The position numbers were made by a program, and so were the translations under genes. Under the pieces are notes generated by a model that was given only the letters and a program-made list of their open reading frames with translations, did not search any database and was not told where the DNA came from. Shown here piece after piece: positions 1 through 11,078 of a DNA stretch of 64,000 bases. The number at the start of each line of letters is the position of its first letter. The first letter of the stretch is position 1. The stretch spans positions 28,101,501 through 28,165,500 of the forward strand of contig OX344749.2 of NCBI GenBank assembly GCA_947034885.2. The letters run 5' to 3'. Source of the stretch: Thuidium tamariscinum (lineage: Eukaryota > Streptophyta > Bryopsida > Hypnales > Thuidiaceae).

Positions 1-1262
1 ATTAATTATATTCCCCGGGTTTTTTCACATTGTTTTTTTTAAGGTATTTTTGGCATTTATTAATTATATTCTTGATTTTTTTCCTATTTTTTTCTTTTAA
101 AGTATCTTTGGCATTTATTAACTTCACTCTCCATTTTTTTCCTATTGTTTTTTTCAAGTATCTCTAGCATTTACTAATTTTGGTTTCTATTTTTATTTTC
201 TTAGACTATCATTGGTAGGAGTTGAACCTGGCAAAGCCCTTACAGTCTTAGGGCTAAGGATGTAGCCTTCAAAAAATAAAAGGATCCAAAAAGGGTCCAA
301 GTATTTTCTGGAGGCTGGTTAGTATTGTAAGCCAAAAAATTTGTAGTTAGTATTACAAGTAAAAAAAATTTAGAAATTATGTACTCAGTTGGTTGCCCAT
401 CGTAAAAAAGGGATGCAAAATGGTAATTTTCCTAAATACTCCAAAGGTGAACGGTCTTATTGTTGAGAATTTTTTTCCTACTCGGTTCATATCTGAAAAT
501 CTCCTTTTCTCATTTGGAATTGTTTCCTACACTTTTCTATTTCATTTGGAAATTCTCAAAATCAACCAACCAACTTGCTACTAATTGCTAGCACTTCTTG
601 GACATTGCCTAACCAATGTTGTATTTGTGTAGTTGTTGTAGCTTTTTGAACTGATAAGTTATTATAGGAGAGGGCTTATAACAGACTTTTGCATCTGTCC
701 ACTAGGAAGCTCTGAAATGGATAGGTGATTGTAAGAAAATGAATTGTGGGTTACATTGAAGCATGTTAAGATTTGTTTTTTACTAATTGAATGGATGGTT
801 TCAGTGTCCCAATGGATTCATTCCTAACTAAGTGGATAGGTGTCTATTGATTATATTCAAAATAAGAATTGGTTGTTGAACTACCTTCTTTCGAGTGTTA
901 AAAAATCTAAAATAGTAATTTATTCAAGCATTCATTTTAGTTTTAGAAAGTGAAACATTTAGAAACAAATTCTATTATTTTTTACATGTTGCACTACTAG
1001 TTTTTGAACCAAGCTAGATTTTTTTCAAATTGTGCATATATGGATTTGCAAGGCCTATTTATTACAAATAGGGCCCTATGCCAGACTGTGTTTAAAAATT
1101 CATAACTAATTCAATAATACCTTAAAAAATGAAATGACTTGTGTTAGATTCCTCATCTATTTCTACTTGACTGAAAAGTGCACTAAAAATATATTACCAT
1201 TTGAAGAAATACATGGAAAAGGCAGACCAACTCTTAAATGAACAGTTTATGAACCTCTTACC
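1..1262. other. AT-rich intergenic DNA
   Basis: No gene seen. The first 200 bases contain a loosely repeated T-rich phrase around the words GGCATTTATTAA and GGCATTTATTAAC, roughly 60 bp apart. The segment from about 1070 to 1262 (words such as AATTCATAACTAATTC and GAAATGACTTG) resembles segments near 40.25-40.41 kb, 55.76-55.92 kb and, inverted, 63.75-63.82 kb, so it is a dispersed repeat fragment. Confidence 0.5.
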
Positions 1263-1923
1263 TTAACCCCTAAATGCCCAAGGCATGTTTTGAGCTTCTT
1301 GAAATTTGCTCTAAATTGAACAAAATGCCATCATTTTGATAAGTTGTATCAATTTTTTAAAATTGTAACCGTGCAAATTCAAACTAGATATATGGTATAT
1401 GTTAGATATTGCATAGGAATAGGAAACACAACAATATCACTTATCAAGTGAAAGATTATAATGTTTGACCATGAGGGTGTTGAAACTGCAAAAGTAATAT
1501 AAAGTCTTTCAATTGTCATTTTGCACGTCAAATGTGAAAAGTTGGTGACAAAGAAATATGAGGTTAAAGGGCCTAATATGCATAACTTCAATCAATTTAT
1601 GGCTTCTCAAAATCTACTTTAAAAAAAATTTAAATGAATTTTTAATGTGATTTTTTCTCCAAGATCTAATGTATTTGAGGCTCATATTCAAGAGCTTTCA
1701 ACACTGCGGAAAGTCAAGATTGCAATGGGTACCCTTGCAAAAAATCTTGAATAAAAGAATCACCATCATTCATTTTTCAAATCTGATTTTTGACACTAAA
1801 ACTAGACTTCAAAATGAACTTTCGAAAAATATAAAAAACTAAAATAGCAACTTTGTTAGGATTTATTTAACTTCAAAGTTTTGCAAACACCAGATTTTGG
1901 TGCCTTGGACATTTAGGGGTTAA
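1263..1923. mobile_element. TTAA-flanked TIR element, copy 1 (piggyBac-like MITE)
   Basis: The left end reads TTAACCCCTAAATGCCCAAG and the right end is its inverse (CTTGGACATTTAGGGGTTAA), so about 660 bp is bounded by near-perfect inverted repeats that both end in TTAA. A second copy in the opposite orientation lies at 38716-39431, and the two share interior words (for example TGCAATGGGTACCCTTGC and its inverse). TTAA target duplications followed by CCC are typical of piggyBac-type elements; assignment to that superfamily is inferred. There is no coding capacity, so the copy is non-autonomous. Confidence 0.75.
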
Positions 1924-3349
1924 TGTTCCTTAGTAGCACAACAAGTCTTACATCTCATCCTTCTCGCTTAAACTACCTCCTCAACATCACAATCCTTTGT
2001 TTGTATCAACAAACTTTAGAAATTGTCCATCCACGCTGAGGAGAGAGATTGGAATTTCGATTTTCTAAGTTGGCTTGGATTGCTTCATATAACTTATCTG
2101 AGTAGGAACTTTAAGCACTTTAGCCTACATTAAAGTACAACGGTTTAGCCTCAATTTCAAATCCCTTTAATACTAACTGAAAAAGTTTGGAGGGCTAAAA
2201 TATTTAGCCCCATTTTTGAACCACTAGTTAGGGCTACATTTATTCTTTAACTGGCCCGGGTTAAATTCTATTTTATTAATTGCACATATTAAATCACAAT
2301 TTTTTTAATATTTCACCTTTTTCGATGGATGTTTGACTTCGTAGATAAATTTTGGTGCATAATCAAATGACAAATAATTTGATGAATACTTTTGCAAAAT
2401 CTGATGAAATCAATTTCCGTGGATGAATTCCCTAGTATTGATGCACTAGACGAAAAATTTTGCTAATGAAAATTTAGATGGATGGAGTCTCTTTTATTAG
2501 TTTGCTTTATAAACAAGACCTAATTTCCACATTGGAATTGTTCCTATTGTAGTTGAACATCTTGGCCCTATTAGCCATCTTAATTAGATTACAATTGGAT
2601 GCAAATTAAAAAATGTGTCTCATTGCAAAGATGAAGCTTGGATGAATCTTGGATGAAGACAAGCACCAATAATGAACTATAAAATGAATTGATAACAAAA
2701 ATAGCAATTCAACTGGAAAGAAATTAAACAAAACAAGCTCACCAACAAATGCAAACATTGAAGTCAAAACCAAAATAATACAAGGATATAGCAACCAACA
2801 TCTAGAAAGAGACTTGCAATCAATACCAAGGATTTCTTCTTCACATCTTGAACAATCTAGCTAGCCTTTGCAGGTATACCAATCTTACCAAACTCTTCCA
2901 CTCAAAAAATTGGGGTTTGGGGCACGACTTTTTTGTGCCTTTTTACTATAGAGTTCCTTGTCTATTAGCTTGGTAGTTGCGAATTGCAAATTTGGAGGGA
3001 TATTTATGGAGACTTTTCTCACGATAATACATTGAGAAGAACAGTGAAAAGTCTTGTCTCCCAATTGCCACAACTTTATTTTGAATGAAAGCCTTGCATG
3101 ATTGACCACTACCTTTATTAGATTTTGGAGGGAGTGCCATTCCACCCAAATTGCAAGAAGATGCATGGTCACTTGGTAGGTATGTCATGCTAAGATAATA
3201 TTAGTGAGCATTTTTTGCATCTTCAAGATCCCCTAAGAAAAAGCCAAAAAAGTACTAGGAGAGACATCCATGGAATATATTCATAAGAAGTTAAACCTAC
3301 TCTAGCTAGCGTGAAATTGGGTGGTTTAGTCCCCCAGACTTTTTAACAC
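1924..3349. other. AT-rich intergenic DNA, no supported gene
   Basis: Two overlapping minus-strand ORFs around 2885-3188 are open but show no recognisable domain and no splice context; they are left unannotated. Around 2100-2260 there are several TTTAGCC/GGCTAAA words, with no clear repeat structure. Confidence 0.4.
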
Positions 3350-3798
3350 AAGGAATTAAGCAATCCAAAACTCCTATTGTCTTCCCACCCAACTTTCTTC
3401 ACCTTTTGCCAATAGTCATTTAGTCCCTTATTTGCAGCTCACTCTTCTAATCAGATTTGTGTTTTTTCTTCTTTGTTGATTTCTTCCTTCTTTTGTTTTT
3501 TCTTATTTTCCTTAGCTACAAGTTTTCAAGCCTTAGCTTCTTCCATGATCTTCTCCTTCTGGGTTGCCTTTGTTGTAAGTACTGCCACAAAGTCATCAAA
3601 GGTTAAGATGTGACTTACTCAGTAATCCACATTAGGCTCTCCACCCTTGGAGAGTCGTTCATGGACAAGGATGTTTTCTTGTGGTAAGACCAAAAATTGA
3701 TCAATGTCATCACTACCCTCATTGGTGAGAAATTATTCCTCTCTATGAGCTTCATCATTCCTAGCCATCACCACAATCCTTGGTAGGCACATAATAGT

Positions 3799-4322
3799 CA
3801 CTACAAGAGAAAAGGGTGTTTAAAGTGTAGTCCTAGAGATAAGATTTTAAATAATGACCTTTTTAGGAGATTTTAAGTAAGAAATACATGTCTTTTGAAT
3901 AAAATTTTACTATAAAGACACATATTTCTTACTTAAAATCTCCTAAAAAGGTCATTACTTAAAATCTTATCTCTAGGACTATACTTAAGATACTATTTCC
4001 CATAAGAGGATTTCTGGGCCTCCGAGAGATTGTTTCAAGGCCGTTCCCTGAAACTATTTCTACTGCTATAGACCAGCCCCTACTGGTCCGAATTTTTTAA
4101 TTTTAGAAAAAAAATTTAATTTTTTTTTCAAAAATTTTAGAATGTATTAGAAAGCAAAATAATTATATATATCTATTAAATTTAATAATTAGTTCATATT
4201 ATCTAACGTGACAATCGCTCAACCACATCAACATGGGGTTTCCAGAGTTTCCACTGCATTCCCAGCATTTGGAAACTCACAGCTTTGTAAAAGGTCTAGA
4301 AATCCTCTGATTGCTTGTAGTG
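3799..4322. mobile_element. CACTA-type foldback MITE with AGT target duplication
   Basis: The left end reads CACTACAAGAG and the right end CTTGTAGTG; both are flanked directly by AGT (3796-3798 and 4323-4325), the 3-bp target duplication expected of CACTA elements. Inside, bases 3821-3893 and 3914-3992 are long inverted arms separated by about 20 bp, so most of the original element folds into one hairpin. The right arm is interrupted by a second element at 4001-4313; removing it places TATTTCC next to CTTGTAGTG, matching the inverse of the left end. The whole unit lies inside the transposase pseudogene. Confidence 0.8.
4001..4313. mobile_element. MITE family A, copy 1 (nested)
   Basis: The ends are CATAAGAGGATTTCTGGGCC and the imperfect inverse AGGTCTAGAAATCCTCTGATTG-like terminus. 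The interior carries the family phrase for a GACATGGCAATCTCTCAACC-like word (here GTGACAATCGCTCAACCAC). Related copies are at 26014, 35684, 39681 and 57955. It is inserted in the right arm of the CACTA-type element. It has no coding capacity. Confidence 0.6.
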
Positions 4323-5715
4323 AGTGTACCAACAAAGATTCACATGCTTACTTAGGTTCTGCTAGTACCAACTCCAATAACTTCTCATAGTCTTCTTCTT
4401 CATGGAAGGCATATTATCCAGATCTCCATCATTGAACATCCCTTGTAACTTCTAATATTGATAGTGATTGTATTTGGTTTATTAGAGATTGTTTGCACGC
4501 CCTATCAAAGTTTGGAAGTAGTTCAAGGTTGCCAATAAGTGGTGGAAAATTTTCACTTGCACTCAAATCAATTGCTTCAAAGCTTGACACTTGAGTTCCT
4601 TGTAATATTCAATAGACCCCATTATCCCATCTATGGCGTGTGGATTGAATAGGAAGATGCTAGTATACGGAAGTCACTCTTAATGTTGAATTAAGATAGC
4701 CCCTTTTCAAGAGATTTGGACACCCAAGATGCTAAGACATCTTGGCTTGCACCTCTTTGATTTGTATCTCAATGTCCAAACATCTTTAAGCAAGTGAAAT
4801 GCTTGCTTAAATAGTTTTAAACAAGAAACATCTAAAGGTTACATTGCATGGGAAGTATGAGATGGAAGGGTTAAGAGATTCACACCCACACTATGAGCGA
4901 TTTTCACCACATTCATAGTCACATGAAAACCATCACCATCAAGGATGAGTAGATGGCAATTAGTAGGAAGAATTCCTAATGCACAGAGGTTCATATTTTC
5001 CACAAAATGCCCTATCAAAGCCTTGAAAAGATACCCACTAATCCATGTTTTGCTTGTATGCCCATAGATGCATTGGCTTCACTACCCTTAGTCTTGTTGG
5101 AAAATCTTAATTCTAAAAATGTAGAAACTTAAAATGCAATAATCAGCAATATGTACACAATACAATATGGAAAGCCATTCATGCTCCTTTGAAATAATAG
5201 AATGCACAATTCAGATGCTAGTCCTTGCCAAAACTCATCCCCCTCCATTGCATCCAACTTGAGCTTTGGATTCATCACAATTCCAAATGTAAGATGCAAC
5301 ATAATCCTATTGAAGCATGATTTGCAAATTCTCACAAAAAGTCTCTACATTGCTTGAAGACAATCTTTTAGCCCTTCCAACATCTAAACCCTTCATTAAA
5401 AGAAGTTATGCATAATTGAGTGTCTTCTGCCACCTTCATCCTCAACATTGTAATATTAATAGGGTGTCCATATTCTACCATACTCATAATATACTTCACT
5501 ATTTTATCTTCTTCATCCAATTTTAAAACTAGTTTTCTCCCTTTTTGTGGGACAAATTCAATCTTATAATATGATTCTTTAAAGTACTCCTAAGAATGTC
5601 AAAGTCCAAAGTTGTAATTTGAATTAGACAACCTCTCTCAACAGCACTCATGGTTGCTTTTAATTGGTCACTTGTCCAATTTCCATTTTGCAATAATCTA
5701 TGCCCTCTATGCATG

Positions 5716-6309
5716 CTTGATTGATGAAGAATAGAAGTTTCTATAGAAGTTGGGATTATATGGTTCTAAAATGCTTGCAACCCACCATCTTCTAGTTGTT
5801 GGATAGATAAAGCCGTAGTAGCATCCAATGTTGAATCTGAGGGACAAAGTTGGGGTCCACTCAAACCTAAACTAGAACCTCCATCTAAAACCTTGGCAGT
5901 CCCCAAAGCTACCAATTATCCAAGCAGTGGTATTTGATTTTTGACTTTGTTGCTCCAACTATCTAGTACTCTCGACTGCTAGTTGAATGGTGTCTAATCT
6001 TCAACTTTGTTGCTCCAACTCTACAACATTGTTGAGCATGTTACAATGTTGAAGTGGGCCTCCACCCCAAACTCCTCTCCGACTATTAGGGCTCCATTGA
6101 TGTTCTCATTGTTGCAAACTCTATCATTGTGGTAATTGCCATTGTCCATGTCTTCATTGTGTCTACATAGAATTATTGAAGGTAGCATCTTGTTCATTTG
6201 AATGTTTTCTATTTTGAGTGCTTCCACGTCCAAAATTACTTCAAAATTGTTTTTCAACCTCTCTTTGTCATTGGAATGTGGGGTAAGAATTGATATTGGA
6301 CCAACTTCT
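5716..6309. other. AT-rich DNA between transposase relic and TIR element
   Basis: No gene is supported. The phrase CTTTGTTGCTCCAACT occurs twice (about 5946 and 6005), a short direct repeat. A 113-codon minus-strand frame (6021-6362) runs through this stretch into the TIR element and may be the far N-terminal part of the transposase relic or chance; no domain was recognised. Confidence 0.35.
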
Positions 6310-7036
6310 GGGTCGTTGCAAGAAACACTTACCGGTTTTGGCTCAAAATGGCTCAAAATCAATGAGTCCTGTGAGTCCTATGACCCTTTGAAATAATTTT
6401 TTTTTAAATTGAAAAAAATATGGATAATTTAAAGAGAAATGAGAATATTATGTCTCTTGAAATTCAGACCTAAGAAATTTTTTCTCTAAATGTTATAGAC
6501 AATGGAAAATACAATGAAAATAGCTCTTTTTTCACTAATTTGGTAAAAATAGTAAAAGAATTAAAAAAATGAAAATAAAAAATCCATTTTTTCTTCAAGT
6601 AAAGGCCTTTCTTTTCAAACAAATTTCATCTTTGGAAAAAATAAATTCTATTCTCTACACTTGCGCAAAGTCAGCCACTTTGACGACATGTGGAAGTTGG
6701 ACAGTTTCATATTTTCAAAAATACTTTTTAGGGATTGTGTAACTATACTATAGATATAAGCATGCCAATTTTCAGCTCAAAATTTGCATTTTTGGGTCAA
6801 AAATAGGACTAAAACCCCCAAAAATGGCCAAGGTAGACATCCAATAGGGGGCAGTTTAAAAATAGTAAAATAATTTTAAAAAAATTGAAAAAATTACACA
6901 ACATACAAAACTTTTGTGTTCACCTTCATTACAAATTTCAAGTTCATAGGATAAACTATTCAAAAGTTATGAGCAAAAAACTACCTGTTGGAGGTCAAGG
7001 GGACAAAAAAAGGACAAGTGTTTCTTGCAATCATCC
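6310..7036. mobile_element. TIR element family B, copy 1
   Basis: The left end reads GGGTCGTTGCAAGAAACACT; the right end, inverted, reads GGATGATTGCAAGAAACAC. The same ends bound a 723-bp copy at 20039-20761, and both copies share the phrase GACATCCAATNGGGG in the right half. The flanks carry TTCT on each side, possibly a short target duplication. No open frame of useful length is present, so it is non-autonomous; the superfamily is not assigned. Confidence 0.75.
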
Positions 7037-7759
7037 TTCTACATCCATCATTATCATTGTCTTGGCTATGTCTTAGGTATGTAATATTGGCAATTCTAGA
7101 AGCTCTTATTCATGTTGGTCTTCATTCTATAAACCCTAGTGTACCCCACGATATCATATAGACTCCAGTTCTTGTTAGTTTCTTCAAATGTTTGTCTATA
7201 TATTGTCATCTTCGCTAAGGTGGTCATAACTTTCTTTTTCAAACCTCTCACCTTCCTCCTAGATGCTTACTTAGGTTCTTTGCTAAATTTGAAGTTGGTC
7301 TCTCTCTTGGAATTGTTGTAGCATGTACTCCAACTAAGTCATTGATGTTGATGGAGATGTTGCTTTTGTTGCTTTCATTTTGGTTGTTACTGCCAAATAT
7401 GTAAACGCAATACAATTAAAACAAAAATAGAAGCTAGATATTTATATAGAAATGATAGAATTTGCAAGTTGTAGATCAATGTAGTGTAAAAGTTGTTCTC
7501 TTCTTGAACGCAACAATCTTCTTATTGTAGCCACCATCTTTTGAATAGCCAATCATGCATTTGCAATTTTAAATATACCAAAATGAAAATGAGACTTATA
7601 AGACTACGTAGCAACGAAAAAGAAACATATGCTTTAGAGATGTTATAGATGAGAACATATTGTATGATCGCTTTCAATAAATACTACAAGAGAGTAGGAG
7701 TATAAATGACTTGTTCACAATGATTGCACCAACAACAATGACTGCAAAATGACTAAAGT
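7037..7759. other. AT-rich intergenic DNA, nothing recognised
   Basis: No coding pattern, RNA gene or clear repeat was seen. Confidence 0.4.
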
Positions 7760-8160
7760 AGATGTATCCACAATTGATAAAATAAGCACATTTGGATGTA
7801 ATCCATGGTAGTACAAGGCAACGCAAAAAAATTTAGAGATGCATTGACGAAAATAATGGGGATTGCAAAATATTTAGTAATTTTATCTTTTGAATTGAAA
7901 TTACTATGAATTTTGAATGGCAAAAGTTGGGCTTGACCTATAACCAACATCTAGAGTCATTCAATTTCCATCATTCAAGACTACTTTTCCACTAATTACT
8001 TTCTACATTTATGCTCACTTATGTGTCATTAACTTATTGATCTAAGCCTTAAAAAAGTACATACACATTCAAAGGAAAAAACATAAATCCATTCCAATCT
8101 TGTTTGGAATAGGGTCCCCTATTTATTGTTGATAGGGCATGTGTTGGTAATAGATATATC
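7760..8160. repeat. Dispersed repeat D, copy 1
   Basis: This roughly 400-bp segment is present again, inverted and diverged, at about 28545-28940. Shared phrases include GATAAAATAAGCACAT and TATGAATTTTGAA, and the inverse of TTGATGACACATAAGT. No termini or coding capacity were recognised. Confidence 0.55.
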
Positions 8161-10270
8161 TACCTTACAAAATGATTGTGTTGCATCCATCATTATTATT
8201 GTTGTACTCATTGTGGACAAGTCATTTATACCGACATTTTTTGTAGTGAAAATATCCATAATGATAGGAAAAGTTGAATAAACATAACACACTTAGAGAG
8301 GTTATTTTAGAAATAACAATAATGTATAGAAATAAGAAAATTCCTAAACAATTGCTCCTAAAAAAATCATTTGCAAATAATAGTGGCTACATAGCTTATG
8401 AAGAATTCACAATAGACATACTTTAGAAGGAAATAATAGGATAGGCGGTTCACACCAAAATGAAATCATTGGAAGTTGAAGGGAAGATGGTGTCCAATAA
8501 AAATTTCACAAGTATTGTATACTCAACTCTCGTGAATTCAAACTAAATCCATACAAATGAATGTGAAGACAAATTAAAAAATGATTTGACAAAGTTCTAA
8601 ACTCTAATGCTTTTTGTACCCATCTTAGATAGACCTGCCATTAATCTTAGCTTGGCCTAACAACTAAATTAGTCACTTAAAGTCAACAAAACTATCGAAT
8701 TAAAAATTTAACAAGTGACATTACATGGCCATCATCTCAAATAGATTGGCATCCCAAAGTAGAAAGTAGTGATTTCTAATTCTATACAAATAAGTCCAAC
8801 TATCCTTTCAAAAGATGCCTCCCACCCCAGCTAGTTCCCCCCCTCCCTCCCTGGGTGATTGCAACCATTGATTGAAAAAGAAAAAAATTGAAACCCCCTC
8901 CTTCACCACTGATTTGGTAGGAGGGGAAAAAAACTGAGGTTGTAGATGCCCATTTAATTGACGGTAGATGGCACCTCAATTGATTGCTACGGTTTTTGAG
9001 CTTTGCGCAAGCATAGCTAGGATTCTAACTTTCACAATCTAATTCATGTTTCCTGTCTAGTCAGGGGTGCTTCAATCTGGTGTTTCTCGGTGGTGCTATT
9101 GGTGAGTTATAATCCTGTGATAATCCGATTCTTATTCAATAGTTTTTCAATCTTTTGGGGATATTTTAGCTTTGGAGTAGAATTTCTCAAGAAGCGAGAA
9201 GAATGAAGTTAAGTTAGGAATTAGATGCGATAGGAAGGAAGATTTCATTTTCTAGAAAACCGAGCATCTTTGCAATTTTCATATGCTAACAACGGGAGGT
9301 TCGTTTTGTTTTTGCAACCAAAGAAGATTAAAAAGTTTTGTGAGTTAATTGTGGAGGGGTGCATGTGTAGCATTGAATCAAAATGGGAGAATTTGATCCA
9401 GAACATCTAGCATTGCTTGAGTTTGTTGCTCCAAAGTTTTAGAATGTCTGTCTTGAATTACATCTATCTTATTGCTTTTGTCAAATGGCACCGCACCTTG
9501 TAGGATTTCCTTTGTCGACTTTTCCATACCTACTACAAATCTGTAGCTGCATGATCTAGGAGGTGGTTGGTTGCGGAAGTTGGAAGGAGTTTCCTCAGCG
9601 CTCGCTTATATTAGCTAGTGATTTGAGGGTTTTTGGTGATCCGAGAAGAACTTAGATGAGGAAGTCGGGAGCAACATGGATTAGATTCTAGCTCATTGTT
9701 TTCTATTTTAGATGGTTTCTAATTTTCGTGTAATTTTCGTGTTGCAAATGCCCATTGCATTTTTAGGTACACACTTCATTGTTAGTAGTGAACATGCGTC
9801 CTACAATTGTATAGTACCCTAAAAATGAAGTTTGCCACTTTCTTTGGGGGCATCACTTGCAGATTCACACAAATTATGTGACCAAAAATTTAATTATGTA
9901 TAGTTTCCATTTCTGTTTGATGATTTAAACAAATGTCTGTTTATATACTAGTACTCAATAATTGACATAATACTCAACTTGGAACCTCTATGTGACTATG
10001 CTCTCAAAAGACAACTTCCAACTACCACAATAGATCTTATAAAATTTGGCCATAGTGTCACGACTTCTATGGCGGCAAAAGAACATATTCCCACCGCGTT
10101 CTCAACCCAAACCCCACACCTTTTGTTCTCATCACTTTACGGAACCTTATGTGTCTACTTTACCTCTAGCTATATAACAATTTAAAGTGATTCCTAGATG
10201 TCATTGAATGACTGATGTTCCTATAAGTGCTCCTACGTTAATTTTGAATTGATCGCATTCATATGATTTG
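8161..10270. other. Intergenic DNA, no supported gene
   Basis: At 8840-8940 a C-rich tract (CCCCCCCTCCCTCC) is followed by CCATTGATTG and a G-rich stretch; similar phrases occur near 34.55 kb and 60.13 kb, so this is probably a fragment of the composite repeat described there. The part from 9000 to 9700 is less AT-rich but shows no continuous reading frame. Confidence 0.4.
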
Positions 10271-10298
10271 AGATACATTTGCTACTTTGGGTGTACCA

Positions 10299-10716
10299 AT
10301 GGCTATGGACAGCTTCAATTCATTTGTATCGAGGATCATATGGTCCGCAACTAGAGAATGCTTTCTACAGCATACTGATGAAGTGGATGAGGCTTTCGTG
10401 AACAAGTCGGAGCAACCAATCAAGCACTCACACGTTGAGATTTATGACTGTCAGATCATACCACACTTCAAAGAAGCACTTCTGACAGCTTGGGATGCTT
10501 TTGGCAAGGATTTCATACAGTTGGTTGGACTTCATACTGTAGTAAGCGGTGTAAGTATAATTTTGGCAAATTGCATACGGCCATGATCTTCGGCATGGAA
10601 GTAGGGTTGTCCACCGTCACTTCAAGAGATCCAAACTTCCTACTTTGGAATTGCAGAAGAAATTCATACAGTGCAAAAAATTGATCTCAACATGCAGAGA
10701 GATACGAAAGGGATAA
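10299..10716 (+). CDS. Possible two-exon gene or gene fragment, unrecognised protein
   Basis: An open frame from ATG at 10299 has a protein-like composition (for example IIPHFKEALLTAWDAFGKDF) and reaches a good donor, GTAAGT, after codon GGT at about 10551. A candidate acceptor (TTGGAATTGCAG) ends near 10656 and would join in phase 0 to a short lysine-rich exon ending in a TAA near 10716. I do not recognise the family. The bases are less AT-rich than the surrounding sequence and the composition looks coding-like, but the product would be only about 100 residues. It may be an old exon of a larger gene or a fragment. Confidence 0.25.
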
Positions 10717-10821
10717 ATCATGGCACTCGCAACAAGAAGTAGATGATCGTGCATTCAAGTTCCGTAGATTTTAATGCAGATCTCCCTCAACAATTGATTC
10801 CAACACACATCGACCCAAGGA

Positions 10822-10848
10822 ATTAGGGTTTAGGGTTCAGGGTTTAGT
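10822..10848 (+). repeat. Short interstitial plant telomere-like repeat
   Basis: Four degenerate units of the plant telomere motif TTTAGGG lie in tandem (TTAGGG, TTTAGGG, TTCAGGG, TTTAG). This may be a telo-box promoter motif or a relic of break repair. It sits at the edge of the SMF gene island. Confidence 0.6.
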
Positions 10849-11078
10849 GAAGATAAAGGCCAATGTTTCAAGAAAACTCTGGAAAAATCACTTCATCCAG
10901 CCGAAAGGCAAGCAATTCAGGACACGGACCTTTCGCAGATGGGTGAGCAGTGTCGGGCACGGGAACACGGGCAGCTTCGCACAGGCAACCGAGGCGAGCG
11001 CCGACAGGAGGTACATTGGCGCTCGCCCACATCGCGACCCGTAGCAAGTGATCAGCTCGCAATGCTGTAGCCTGGTTG

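Larger units (their letters stand above)
3350..5715 (-). pseudogene. Decayed DDE transposase (pogo/Tigger/Jerky-like), interrupted by nested elements
   Basis: Read on the minus strand from about 5715 downward, successive frames give a recognisable transposase with frameshifts and stops. A psq-type helix-turn-helix comes first (WTSDQLKATMSAVERG, then RSTLKNHI, about 5680-5560). A CENP-B-like segment follows (VKYIMSMVEYGHPINI, about 5490-5450). Three catalytic-type motifs come next: IWNCDES with the first Asp near 5275, HLLILDGDG with the second Asp near 4939, and PLDVSCLKLFK with the third Asp near 4831. A Lys/Glu-rich tail (about 3640-3420) ends the protein, as in this family. The motif order and spacing match the DDE_1 superfamily used by pogo/Tigger/Jerky transposons. 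Stops occur inside the DDE region, so no active enzyme is encoded. The reading is broken at 3799-4322 by an inserted CACTA-type element and resumes beyond it. The true N-terminus and the TIRs of the parent element were not located. Confidence 0.8.

Noticed and set aside
205..270. tRNA-like or SINE-like sequence on the minus strand (GGTTCAACTCC with CCCTAAG...)
   Set aside because: A T-arm-like phrase and a small stem are present, but no acceptor stem, D-arm or 7-base anticodon loop can be formed; the promoter boxes are too degenerate for a SINE call.
2885..3188. Two overlapping minus-strand frames of 80 and 95 codons
   Set aside because: Neither shows a domain, and they lie just beyond the transposase relic; could be part of its flank but cannot be supported.
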